From: Seriola aureovittata
Taxonomy: Eukaryota; Chordata; Actinopteri; Carangiformes; Carangidae
Length of the DNA stretch: 64,000 bases
Direction: 5' to 3'
Assembly: GCF_021018895.1 (NCBI RefSeq)
Contig: NC_079374.1
Location: 7,591,712 to 7,655,711, forward strand
The notes under the pieces are model-generated. The model did not search any database and was not told the DNA's origin. It saw nothing but the letters and a program-made list of their open reading frames with translations. Shown here piece by piece: positions 51,181-63,341 of this stretch; within the stretch, counting starts at the first letter, position 1; each line of letters starts with the position of its first letter. The position numbers and the translations under genes were made by a program.

Positions 51181-52064
51181 AATTAAAAACTGAAGAAAAC
51201 ATGCAAAGTGACGCAACGGAAAAGAGACCTAAAAAACCACAGCTTTCAGTCTGGGGGTCCTATGATGTTCTGATATACTGTTCACTCTCCTACACACACG
51301 TCAGAACTGTATTAAGTTCCTGCTGATATTTACAACTGCCTTCGTGTCACATGGGGAAACATGAGGTGGCTTTTATTGTGATAAAGTCACAAGAAAATAT
51401 ACAAATTTCATAATTCATAAAAAAAATGCATCTAAAACAACACAACTGTCAATTTCAGCATTTCTTTGTCAGTGGGTCAATCTTCAATATTGAAGGGAGT
51501 AATTTAACAATCCTCTCATTTAAAGATGAGGTTACAGTAATCTGCTCAGTTAATACGATTCAGCGTGGTTATTATTAATGAGTGATTACTGATGACTGAT
51601 TCCATGTCTGTAGCTCTCAGTGTGAACAGATACAGTTTGACAGAATCTGGGATTTAATTTGGATCACACTCAGGAAGCGATGTAGAGTATGATTGTGTGA
51701 ATTTTAATCCTCTCATGTGCACGACTGACATCATGTTGTATGGTTTACATATACCGCAGCAGGGATTAGACACACACAGACACGCACACACGGCGGGAGG
51801 TACGGTGAGGTTATTCTGCCCGTCCAACCTTCACTTCAGGACACTGCGACTTCTGTTCCGTCTTTAAATAGCTGCTCTGCTCCATCAGGACCCGACACTT
51901 CCTGTTCAAGGTGAAACTTTCCCACTAAAATCCAGGACTGAACTGTTCTCCTGCGCTAACTGATACCGCTAACGAAGGTGCAGACTCGAAGGGCCCCCGG
52001 CACTAATGACCCACCTCACTGTCTGACAACTGACAATGAACTCAAAGAGGAAGAAGACAGGATA

Positions 52065-52545
52065 TACAGCTGTATGCAGAAGTCTGGGCAGCACAGGGCT
52101 AATATGATTTTTGAGTTGTAAAGAAGCAAATACAACCCCTGCAGGAAAGACACATTAAAATGAGCCTTTCTTCAAATGATAATGCTCTGAAAAAATATGA
52201 AAAAAATGAAATAATAATTGTAGCATGTGAAAAAGGGGAATCCTTCTAAGTCAGGACTTAGTAACCCTCTCTTTGCTAACTGTAGTCATGTTGGTATGGA
52301 GGTGGAAATGATCTGCTTTGGGCTTTTGTGGCAGCCAGTGGCACAGATTGTGGATGCAAATGTCCTGCAGTCAGTCAAAGAAAGTGACAGTGAAAAGAGG
52401 CTGGCTTCTACTACAGACCTCAAAATCCCCCACAGACTACGCAAAGCAACGACTCACAGTCCTCTGACCTGAACATCACGGGGAATCTGTAGATAGATTT
52501 AATCATGCTGAGTGTGTAAGACAAGTTACTATTATTTTTTTTAAA
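52065..52545 (+). mobile_element. Tc1/mariner relic, copy 2 (same family as 20.6-21.1 kb)
   Basis: Starts with the Tc1-type end gctgtatgcagaagtctggg. On the plus strand, fragments GCKCPAV, GSDSEKRLA-equivalent sequence and a broken SPDLNIT.NL can be read in different frames. The run ggatgcaaatgtcctgcagt and gacagtgaaaagaggctggc match copy 1. Confidence 0.7.
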
Positions 52546-52910
52546 TTCAGTGATATGTCGCTACTCAACACTGGTCAAAATACACTATGACCCGAGGAAG
52601 GCAGAAAAATCTCCATGAGTGCTGGTGAAGACCCGAAAAAATGTTTTATTCTAGTAATGTGTGTGTGTAAATAATTCAAGATGATGTTTGTGACTGTTTC
52701 TGTTTCCTGCCTGAACAGGAAGCTTCAGACTCACAGAGATAAACCAGATGTTCTTCTATTACAGTCTATCAGGGATTAACACACACACACACAAACATGT
52801 ATACAACCCACTGCATGTAGGTTACCCAGCAGGCTGTGCAGGATTTTGTGGGACATGATTGGTTGATCCAGAAGGGGATTGTGGGATTGGGATTATAATC
52901 CACAGATAAG

Positions 52911-52916
52911 AGAGAG

Positions 52917-53013
<97 letters not shown>
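52911..53013. repeat. Compound (GA)n-(GT)n microsatellite
   Basis: GA about 60 bp, then GT about 36 bp; a second GA/GCGA patch is at 53,201-53,238. Confidence 0.95.
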
Positions 53014-53014
<1 letters not shown>

Positions 53015-53886
53015 GTAGCTGAGTTAGTATAATCTGTGGTCTAATAATAGAGATTACCACTCACATTCTTCTGGACACACATCTACAGAAAGTCGTCTGA
53101 CTTCACCCCCTCCCTGCTGAAGTGTCTCTCAGAGTAAAACAGTGAACTTGTCCAACCTCTGACCTCCCTGTGACTCGATGTGTGTGTGTGTGTGAGTGTG
53201 TGAGAGAGAGAGAGAGAGAGAGAGCGAGAGCGAGAGAGTGCGTGTCACTGAGGTGAACATCAGTCTGCATAAGATACACACTTGAGAAACTCTATTCTAG
53301 TAGTACACAGACTTGTATGTAGAGTAGTATACTCCAGAATAACCTGGCACTAATGGCCCAGTGCATACTGGGAAAGGGTCCAGCAACCCAAAACTCTAAT
53401 CAGGTCAAAGAGATGGAGAAGATGGATAGATTATTTATCTTAAGTCCAAAGCTGTACTCTGATCACAGGCACAAAAAATCTGGGTCCAACATCAGTCTGG
53501 ATCTGCTGGACTCTAAAGATCAACACACAGGTGGCACATGACGTGTGTCAAAACACCAACATTCAAGAAACACGCACATAATCCAGGAAAACATTCACTT
53601 CATGGTGCGGCTATTTTAAGACATCTAAACTTTCTAGCGTTTTCTGATACTAGTCGGTAGTGAGGCTAATGCTAAAGCAGAGGTTAATATGAGGCTATAG
53701 GCCACTGGCACCCAGGTTTATTATTAGCCGGTGGCCTCTCCTGAGATGCTCCTGTTAAACTGCCATTTTGTTTGTCCCTCCCTGTGTTCACGTCACGTCG
53801 AGTGTGTGTTACGGGAATCACATGATACGACGCAACAACGCTTATGTGTGTTGCCCTTAAGCCAGACTAAGCCAGACCAAATGCAC

Positions 53887-54366
53887 TCACTGAGCACTAT
53901 ATTAGGAACAACATGCTAATACTGAGTAGGGCCTGTCTTTACTCTCAGAACAGCCTCAGTTCCTTAATGTTGGAAACTTTCCTCTGAGGCTCCATGTTGA
54001 CACGACTGCATCGCATCATTGCTGCAGATTTGTCAGCTGCACATTCATGCTGACAAGCTGTCGTTCCACCACATCCCAAAGGTGCTCTGTTGGATTCAGA
54101 TCTGGTGGCTGGGGAGGCCGCTCAGGCGCACTGAACTCATTGTCAAGTTCGTGAAACCAGTTAGAGTCTTGAGACTTTGAGAATTAAAATCCCAGGAGAT
54201 GAGCAGTTTCAGAAACACTCAAACCAGCCACGTGTGGTTTCATGTCACGATCAAAGTCACTGAGGTCACGTTTCCTTCATTCTGATGTTTGATGTGAACT
54301 GTATGATTTTATGCATTGCAGTTCTGCCACATGATTGGCTGCCTGCATGAATAAGCAGGTCCATGT
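53887..54366. mobile_element. Internally deleted Tc1-type element ('tcactgagcac.atattaggaac')
   Basis: Left end ctcactgagcactatattag and text tgctgcagatttgtcagctg, ccacatcccaaaggtgctct match one end of a common fish Tc1 family. From about 54,180 (cccaggagatgagcagtttc, ggtttcatgtcacgatcaaa, tgcattgcagttctgccaca) it matches the other end. The transposase middle is missing, so this is a MITE-like deletion derivative. Confidence 0.75.
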
Positions 54367-54439
54367 CCCTAAAATGTAGCCAAATCTGGCTGCAGTATCC
54401 AGACTGGAGCTGGCCCAACAGCTGAATATCTGAGTTTAT

Positions 54440-54800
54440 ATCCACTTTGGTCCAGACTTAAGTATCTCAACTGTTGGACAGATTGCCAGGAAATCTGGTA
54501 CAGGCTTTCAAGGCCCCCTCAGGATGAAATTTAATCACACTAATGTAACGTGATCCTCTGACTTTTCATCTAGCGCTGTCACAATTTTAATTTGCCCAGT
54601 ACTTTGGTTCATGAACAAATACCTACAAAGCTAATGACGTTCCCATCGACCTTAGTTGTACTTTGTATCTCGTGCTAATTAGCAAATGCAAACATGTTGA
54701 AGAGGGAGCGCATGGTTAACCTGCTAAACGTCAGCATGTTAGCAAAATCACTGTGAGTGTATTAGCTTCCTGATGTTAGCATTTAGCTCAAATACCATTT
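54440..54800 (+). repeat. Dispersed percomorph repeat ('ctaa...gcatgttagc' family), copy c
   Basis: ttgccaggaaatctggtaca, tttaatttgcccagtacttt, aaatacctacaaagctaatg, ctcgtgctaattagcaaatg and aacgtcagcatgttagcaaa in family order. Confidence 0.75.
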
Positions 54801-54822
54801 ACACGCCCCTTGGTCTTGTTTT

Positions 54823-54828
<6 letters not shown>

Positions 54829-54853
<25 letters not shown>
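54829..54853. repeat. (TA)12 microsatellite
   Basis: Perfect TA run; another TA run is at 61,772-61,793. Confidence 0.9.
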
Positions 54854-55799
54854 TTAATGCATCATCAGCACGTAAACAAACAAATGTCACAGAGGTTTCA
54901 TCACTGAATGTTTCCACTCAGAACCTCAGTGCTACAAACACACTGTGTGCGCACACCGTGGCGAGCATCAGCAGTATTCACAGTAGAGGATGAGGACTTG
55001 AAGATGGGGCCAGAAAATATGAACCCGGCCCGAAAGACGAGAAGACGGCTACGACGTCACTTCCTTTTCAACATGCTGACTCATCAAACATTCAACGGCT
55101 GCTCCACTCAACTAATGGAAGAAGAAACATGAGACCAACAGACAGAAACACACACCTTGGTAGGCAGGTGGTTTAAGTTAAGACACATTCACTCGTTTCT
55201 ACTCTGTAACGGTCTTTCAGGCTTCAAACGGAAGCTTGACAGAGTGACACCACAGACGACATGGGGTTGTGGAGAGTAAAATTGTGTCTTAGTCTCTTTG
55301 AAACTTTGTTTTCTATGTGACTTTGTGTTAGACAGGATTACCTTTCCTGTAATTTTCCTGCTGACACACAGAAACTGTCTAAAAATCTGAGACATGTCTA
55401 CGCTAAGCTCAAGTACATCTGACAGCAAATCCTTTTCTTTACGTTTCTGGCTCTCTGCACATGCTACGCCAGCATTTTGCACACTCGAAAACTGAGAAAT
55501 TGGAAATACTCCGTAAGTGGATGAATCCAAAAGCACTGGTCACATGTTTTCCTGTTGACAAGGAAAACTTGTGGAAAACAATGATGTTGGATGAGTAGAA
55601 TTTATGGATAAGTGTGGTGATATTCTGTGTTTTTCTTCCTTTGAAAAATGCCACAGAAAGACAAAAACCAAGAATGAACTGATTCTAGTGTTTAGATCCA
55701 AAGTTTAATCTTATTCCTTTGTACCACAAAGGCTCGGTCATTGTCCAAAATCTATTAAAAACATGTTCATACAATGAACACACACTAGTTTATTTTGAT

Positions 55800-56110
55800 T
55801 AAATCACACATACACCGTCCTGCTGCCATAAAAAGTCACTAGAGCACCGAATGTGGATTAATCTGCCAGTGAAAATATTGCCTAACAAGTTCACAAATGT
55901 CTTCCTCTTTGGGTAACAATTGCTGAAAACTACAGTGACCGGCTGGTTTAGGAGTTATGTTATTTTGAGTATTTAAAAATGAAACTGTACATTTGTGAGC
56001 TGTTTTTAAAGACTTTCATCCTCAGTGGGAACCAATGGGCTTGAAGCTGAGTGCCACAGAAAGGAGGGAAGTCAGAGGGTGTTGAGAGACGGACGAACAT
56101 ATTGTTTAAA
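55800..56110 (+). repeat. Dispersed repeat, copy 2 (homologous to 11,340-11,530)
   Basis: ctacagtgaccggctggttt, aaactgtacatttgtgagct and catcctcagtgggaaccaat, then gggaagtcagagggtgttga. Better preserved than copy 1. Confidence 0.5.
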
Positions 56111-57225
56111 AGAAGTAACTTCCTGTCAGCTCTTAGCCTGTCTGTGATCACGTCACTCTCATTTTAAATGTGAGTATAGCCGATCGTACAGTTGTTGTTA
56201 TTGAGGTGTATTGATATTGATTCTGTCAGACGACTTCATGATCGTAAGCTAACTGGCCACTGACTCATATTTAAATGTCAGATATGACAAATTTGTTTTC
56301 TACCAAAATATCTGATCTTGCTGACCATGCAATATCCACTTGTAGTGACTACAGCGTTATTACACTTATTTATGGTTATGTTGAGGCTCTCCCAGCACTT
56401 GAACATGGTCTGGTTTACTACAGGAAAAGTTCACAGTAACTTTAGACAACATGTTTATTTACATTTAACCAAAACCACCATCTTTCCCTAACCGTAACCA
56501 AAGCACTCGTGTTGCCTAAACCAAACCACAGACGGGCCTGTGGTTGTAAACCCCAGTCACTTGTGTGACAGTCGTTTGCTCTGTACGCCCAACATCCTCC
56601 CCATCCATGTCCTGATGACCTTGCTGCTGTTAATGAATGTAGCACTTCATTTATTCAGAAACAACATAAACCAGCCAGTGATTATGTTTCCTACAAAACT
56701 TATTTGCTATTGCAGTTAAGATGAATAAAACTGTAATTTCTTGTAGACGTCATGGTCTGACTGTCTGCTGACTACTTGCTACAGCCGCCCGTCTGATGAC
56801 ACAGTGTGTAACTGTGTGTATGTGTGACCTTCACAATCTCAGTAGTGTGTGTCTGTGTGAGTGTGTGTGTGTGTGTGTGTGTGTCTGTGTCTGTGTGCGT
56901 GTGCGTGTGTGTGTGTGTGTGTGCGTGTGAGAGAGAGTGTAATACCTCAGAGACATGAGTCGCGAGGAAACACTTCATCACTGCCGTCCTATTTACACAC
57001 ACACACAGTTGACTTTTCCTTTATACACTCTGTCCTTTTTGTACACACTTTCCTAACACCACCCCACACACACACACGTGCACACACACACCTCTCTTGC
57101 TCTCTCATCACCATCAGGCTACTAATTGTGTATTTGATAATAATCATCCAATCACATTTCATTACTGTCATCACTTCCTCTTTGTCACATGATGGAAAAT
57201 TAATTAAAACTTCCTGAGAGCAGGT

Positions 57226-57228
<3 letters not shown>

Positions 57229-57321
<93 letters not shown>
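57229..57321. repeat. (CA)46 microsatellite
   Basis: Perfect CA run; a TG/GCGTG array at 56,845-56,930 lies 300 bp to the left. Confidence 0.96.
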
Positions 57322-57323
<2 letters not shown>

Positions 57324-57639
57324 CTCCATAAATCACAGCAGACAGAATGGGAGTAATGAGGTGGCTAGCTGTTAGCTCTTTGTACTGTAGGCAGCACCTA
57401 GCTAGGTAAGCACACACACACACACTGTACTCCACATACTGCAATACTCTGAGTTTTACTGCTGCAGTGAGAAAGTAGAAAAGCATCTCTGGGGGAAAAC
57501 ACAGCTGTTATACACAGTTGTTAACACAAGTAGTGTGTGTGGAGTGTCATCAGCAACAAAATTACTGAGCGAGCACAAAACTAAGTCAAGTATCTATTTG
57601 ATTTTGTCAAAGGAAAAGTGCTATATGATATATAATAGT

Positions 57640-57810
57640 TAATTAGTGAGTTTTAGAGGTGTTGGTAGCTGCGGTTACCTTTGGACAGAGCCAGGCTAGC
57701 TGTTTCCCTCTGTTTCCAGTCTTTATGCTAAGCTAACTAGCTGCTGGGTCCAGCTTTATGTTTTACACAGTTAAAAGTGGAATCAATCTTCTTATCTTAT
57801 TGTCTGCAAG
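57640..57810 (-). repeat. Dispersed percomorph repeat 'ttagcttagcttagcat' family, copy d
   Basis: On the plus strand gttacctttggacagagcca, ggctagctgtttccctctgt and tccagtctttatgctaagct are the reverse complement of the family. Confidence 0.8.
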
Positions 57811-58100
57811 AAAGCAAATTCATGAATTTTCCAAAATTTCCAACCATGTCTTTAAAAATCTTCTGAGTCACAAAATCGAGAGCGACCAGGAGCTTGTGAG
57901 CAACTGAAGACCAAACCTGTTGTTTCCCCACACACGATTAAACCGTTGATTACATTTAATTAAATATTGATGCAACGTTCACATCCTTCCTGTTTTAACA
58001 GAACAGCAATAAAGTTGTTACAATGAGCTCATTACACCTGCCTGCCACAGTACACAAAGCAAGGACAGATTTAGTACAGAAACAACAGTTTTTGCTTGCA

Positions 58101-58103
<3 letters not shown>

Positions 58104-58147
<44 letters not shown>

Positions 58148-58325
58148 CTCTGTAGGTTTCCAAACTAATCTGTCCTGACGTAACAACATGCTGCTTCTCA
58201 ATCTGCCCACTGCTGGAGACCTGGCACAAACGCGCACACACACACACACAGACACGCATGAACACACACACAAACACACACACACACATGCGCGCGCGCG
58301 CGCACACACACACACACACGCACAC
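58104..58325. repeat. (TG)n and (CA)n/(CG)n microsatellites
   Basis: TG at 58,104-58,145 and interrupted CA with a CGCGCGCGCG core (about 58,290-58,303) at 58,232-58,325, separated by about 90 bp. Alternating purine-pyrimidine DNA with Z-DNA potential. Confidence 0.9.
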
Positions 58326-58489
58326 AGTGTTTAGTAATGTTGTCATGCTCTATAAATAGGTAAAATTGATTTGTGTGGAGGAGAGCGAGAGAGAGCGTTA
58401 CAGTAGGATAAATCTACCTTTACTGTACAACTGGAAAATGTAAACTAACGGGCTGTCAGCGTGGACTTAAAACTACACACACACAGTTT

Positions 58490-58870
58490 TAGCTCGTTGG
58501 TGCTTCCTAATGTCCCTTTAGTCAGTTTACAAGCCGGTTAGTACAGTCAAAAACTAGTTAGTTCAGTCAAACTGCTGGTTTCTACTGACTAACAATCACT
58601 TAATACAGTCTAACAGTCTTAAGTAAAATCCAGCAGCTCATTAGTACAACTTAGTCCAAACTAACAGCAGGTGAGTCTAACAACTAGTTAGTGCCGTCTA
58701 ATAGCAGGTAAATACAGTCCAACACCAGATTAGTGCAGTCTAACTAGTTAGTCTGCTCTAACAGGAGGTACAGTCTGACAACTAGTTAGTACAGTCTAGT
58801 ACTGTAGTGCTGTAGTTAGTACAGTCTAACTAAGTGTGTTTTTACAGTAGGTCACTACAGCCTAACCACT
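58490..58870. repeat. Degenerate tandem repeat, core gttagtacagtctaacaact
   Basis: ctagttagtacagtctaaca-like units over about 380 bp; diverged traces (tctaacagcaggttagt) continue to about 59,600. Confidence 0.8.
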
Positions 58871-60173
58871 ACAGGCTAAGCTGGGTAATTAACCGAAAAA
58901 CTATCAAAATCGACTTAATGTTGCTCATGTCGGTTAATTTGGTTAAAATGTTCGTATGCGTTCACATCCATTTAAAAAAACCACAACCTCATGCCTCAGT
59001 CACGTGCCTCAACCCGAGCAGCTTATTCCTAAAAACGATACTGTGTCCATCGTTTGGGCACATTTTCATGTTGGCTGCAGTGAAGACGACACAGAACAGA
59101 AAGAAATCAAATGCAAACACTACAGAAAAACTATTTCAGTCTACCAGCAAGTTCGTATGGTTCAACAGCAGGTTAAGTGTCTAGCAACGAGTTTGTATTT
59201 CTAACAGCAGGTTTGTAGGTTTTCATTATCTGACACTGTGAGCGCTTCCTCAAACTGATGGGTTTAAAATATCTTTATTGCCTTGAGCTGTGTAGCTGTT
59301 TTGGTCGGCTGGTTTGACCAGCTTACCAACACTGTCAGCAGTTGCAGCAGCAACAGCATGAACAACTGCATGTACCTGTGTCTTTCACCTCACACAGTAT
59401 CTCTGCCTCATATCTCTCACTCCTCGCCTCCTTCAACTGTCCCACGCTGCACTGGGGAGGCGCACCTCACAGAGATGTAGTCTAACAGAAGGCGTGTGTG
59501 CTCCAACAGTTAGTTAGTAGAGACTTGTAGCCTTTTAATCCTCACTAACAACCAGTTAATATGGCCTGACAATGGGTTGTTATGGTAGCGGGTTAGTATT
59601 GGCTACTGACGAGCTATGGTTTATAAGTACAGTTTAATTTAATGATTGATTTAATGATTAAATGACCGCCCTTTCCTCTGGTTCTTTCTTCTGATTGGAC
59701 GATCAGCTCAGTGTGAATGTGTCTCTGTCAGCTTCCCTCTTCTACTTCTTCTTCTACTTTAATTAAGTTGATTAGTGTTAATTAGACTCACAGAGGCCGG
59801 AGACACACAGAGTGAAGGTCAAAACACCCAAACAAAGACCAGCACCTTAACAGGAGGAAACTTCTTCTGCTGGGAAGGAAGAAAAGGAAAGAGATGGAGG
59901 GACAACTGCAGCGATGGCGGCACTAAGTTTCCAGGTCACAAAGGAAAAGTAGGAAAAATGGAGGACGGGGAGAAAAGGAGGTAAAGATGCGAAGGTAGAA
60001 GTAGAGAAGGAAAGGGGAGATAGGAAAGGAGAGAAGGAGATAAGCAAAGGTGGAGATAGAAAAGGAAAGGAAAGGAGATATTTTAGGGATAAATCAGTTT
60101 TCAGGTCTTTTTCCGCTCAATCTACAGAGGAGCGCTACAGTCCACCTGATTAGACATCATTATCAGACGGATC

Positions 60174-60295
<122 letters not shown>

Positions 60296-60393
60296 AAGAG
60301 CCTGTCATTTTGTCACCTATGTGAAAATGAACAACATCTCCATGACAGAAGGAGAGAGAGACCGAGAGGACAACTCTGGACGATTCAGACTGT

Positions 60394-60431
<38 letters not shown>

Positions 60432-62674
60432 TGTGTGTGTGTGGGCTTTGTAACGGATTATCTGACAATAATGAAGCATGTTCAATACACACACAAGATT
60501 ATACTGTCTGTCTGTCTCTACTTCAGCCCTGATTTGTAAAGAATCAGGTAGTTTTTATCTTTCAGTACAGTTTTCTAATGTTTTGATGTAAATGAATTAA
60601 TGAGCAGAGGCCGAACCAACTCTTCTCCATGTGAAAACAAACTGTCAGTTACAGTGTGTCAGTCTGCTGCACCTCTCTCCCCTACAACCTGCATTCAATT
60701 TCATTCAGAAAACAATGCTAATAAATGAAACTCAGTATAAAAGCACAGACAAGAATAAAAACCACCTCAGAAAGTGCTGAGTAAAGTTAAAACAGCAGAA
60801 CACGGTGAAAGACCTCATCAGGTGTCTCGTTATGTTCAGAACCTGAAAATATTCAATTTACTATAATGTGAGACAATAAAAGATCCTCAGGTTTGAGAAC
60901 ATGAAGCGATCTAATGTTTTTTATTTTTACTTGAAAGATTATCCACATAATTAACTCAAATTATCAAAAAAAGATGCTGCTTTATTTTAAGTGTATCTGC
61001 CAATTGATTTATTGACGTTGTAGCAGTTCTACATGAACAACTGAGAATTAAGTGAAAAAAACTGATTAAATGTCAGAGACTGAAACACAGGGAGGTCTCA
61101 GGAAGTGACAGCAAAATGTAATTTAAGTATGAAAAATGAAGTTTCTGTTCCACAGTGTTCTGATGCAGTAACATGAGAGTTAAAGCAGAAAAGAGACACC
61201 ACTCTCATATGTAAATATGTTATCTTAGATTAGCATAAGGATTGTAAACAGGCTCTGTCCTAAAGTAATAAAATCCTCATTACAGAACCTCTGAAGTTCA
61301 TTTATTAACATGTTAAATTACATTTTTTTATGAAAATAAGTAAACACATAAATATTATTGTTGAAATGCATTTGAAGTATGAAAAGTAAAAGTAGGCTAC
61401 AGTTTTCATGTTTCATTGATGTTACATTATTATATATGAAAATCACTGATGAATTGATGCTGTTGCTGGTCAAAGTGGAGCTAATTTCAACCTCTCCATA
61501 AACTGTTTTGTACTTTTTACAGAAACCTGTAGTTTTTAGTTACTTTACAGATTATTATGATACATACAGATTAACACATGTATTTCACATTTTACTGGAC
61601 TTTTACTTGTAATGGAGTGTTTTTTAGTTAGTACCTTTACTAGTATTTACTCGAGTGCAGTACTTAAATACAAATTTGAGGTATATGTAGGTACTCCTTT
61701 AATTTACAAACTTTACAAAATAAGATTCTGAATACAAAACTGTGATAAACTGTATGAAAAAAAAAAAAAAATACATATATATATATATATATATACATAC
61801 TTACGACTTTTCCTCGTCATAATTGACAGTAAACTGAATTATTTTGACTGCTGAGCAGATAAGTGACGGTGCAACCTGTCAAATGGACAATCCTCACCAG
61901 TTTCTTACATTTTTTAAAACCAAATAAAAGAGGGATTAATCAAGAAAATAACCAGCATATTAACCCATAATGAAAATTATCATTAGCCTAGTTGCAGACT
62001 TATATAAAATAAGTAAAATTTGGTCAACCTCAACCAACTACGACTAAGAGTAATAATTATCTAGTGATATACAAATAATAGAATATAGGCTTGTATCATT
62101 AGATAAACAGTAGGTTACAGTCACAAAGACCATTTCTCCGCATTCTGTATTTTCACTTTTTAAACTTCAAATACATTTTCCTGAAAACTTTCACTTAGGT
62201 AACATGTTTACAGTGAGGTATTGGTACTTTTTACTTCAGTAAAGAATCTGAGTCCTCCACTGCTATTTTTACTGATGTTACTTCAGAAGAAGATGCGGGT
62301 ACTTCTCCCCCCACTGTCCGACAGACAGACAGAAGATTATTTATCTTTTCAGCCACAGAGAGAGAAACTGATGTGGACAAAACTCCACAGAGACGCACAA
62401 TACAGACACACGGGTCTGATCATTATCTAAAAATACAGACAGAAAACACGAACGTTTAAAAGAATCAGACTTATTTTTGTGGCTGACAAACAACCTGAAA
62501 GTGATCCGGACGAAAACCAGCGGACAGACCGTCTCCGGTGTTCGCGGTTTAAAGCCTCTGCTGCTGCTGCTGCTCGGTCCGTTTCATAACCTTCAACTAA
62601 CAAGGAAAAAATAAAAGAAAGAAGGAGAAAAGGAGGAGGAATAAAAGAGGAGGAGAAGGAGGAAGGTGACTTAC

Positions 62675-62900
62675 CGGAGGAGGTGGAGGAGTAGGTGATG
62701 GATGGATGAAGAAAGTAGAGTCCTGTTGGTTTGAAGCGCTGAACTCCGCTCACATACTCTGTCAGCTGCCGATCATTAATCAGTAATCAATAGCTTACTG
62801 AACGTGCCTGGGTCTCCTGTCTATGAGTCCGAGCGGGGGTTTGATTGATTGGGCATTGATCATCCATCCATCAGGTATCACTCCGGACACTGATCAACTC
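62675..62900 (-). other. znf385: znf385 exon 1, non-coding (5' end approximate)
   Basis: Strong donor CTCCG|GTAAGT (GT at 62674-62673) just downstream of a CpG-rich block. The frame that would splice into exon 2 is open back to a stop at 62787-62789 but contains only a GTG and no ATG, so I read this exon as 5' UTR and the first in-phase ATG is in exon 2. The exon contains upstream ATGs, including a start-stop ATGTGA at 62755-62750. That this exon joins exon 2 is inferred from strand, donor quality and lack of another candidate. Confidence 0.6.
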
Positions 62901-62972
62901 TGTCGGAGCAGCGGAGAGCCGCGCGCCCTGCGCCGCACCGAGAGCCGAGCGGCAGGAATGCGCATGCGCCAC
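62880..62972 (-). promoter_or_regulatory. CpG-rich promoter of znf385 with NRF1-like palindrome
   Basis: The only strongly CpG-rich stretch of the window (agccgcgcgccctgcgccgc nearby). It contains the palindrome GCGCATGCGC at 62960-62969, the core of the NRF1 consensus (YGCGCAYGCGCR). Position directly upstream of the exon 1 donor supports a CpG-type promoter. No TATA box is evident. Confidence 0.6.
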
Positions 62973-63114
62973 ACACAAACATACAGAGGAGGAGAGGGGG
63001 AGAGGGAGAGTGAGAGGCTTAAATTGCATCCAATAAAAATAAAAGAACCACAGTTGGATGGATTTTAGAGGACAGAAATATCCGACACCAGCTCGTTACC
63101 TGTGTCTGTCTGTC

Positions 63115-63175
<61 letters not shown>

Positions 63176-63254
63176 AGCAGGTTGATTCATTGCCAGGTTT
63201 TGTGTTGGCAAAAAAACGGATAAAATCTATTTTAAAACAGTAAATACTGACTAC

Positions 63255-63341
<87 letters not shown>

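Noticed and set aside
62675..62753. Coding start in exon 1 (frame beginning at 62753 that joins exon 2 in phase)
   Set aside because: The apparent start is GTG, not ATG, and the frame is closed upstream at 62787-62789 without an ATG. Coding is taken to begin in exon 2.
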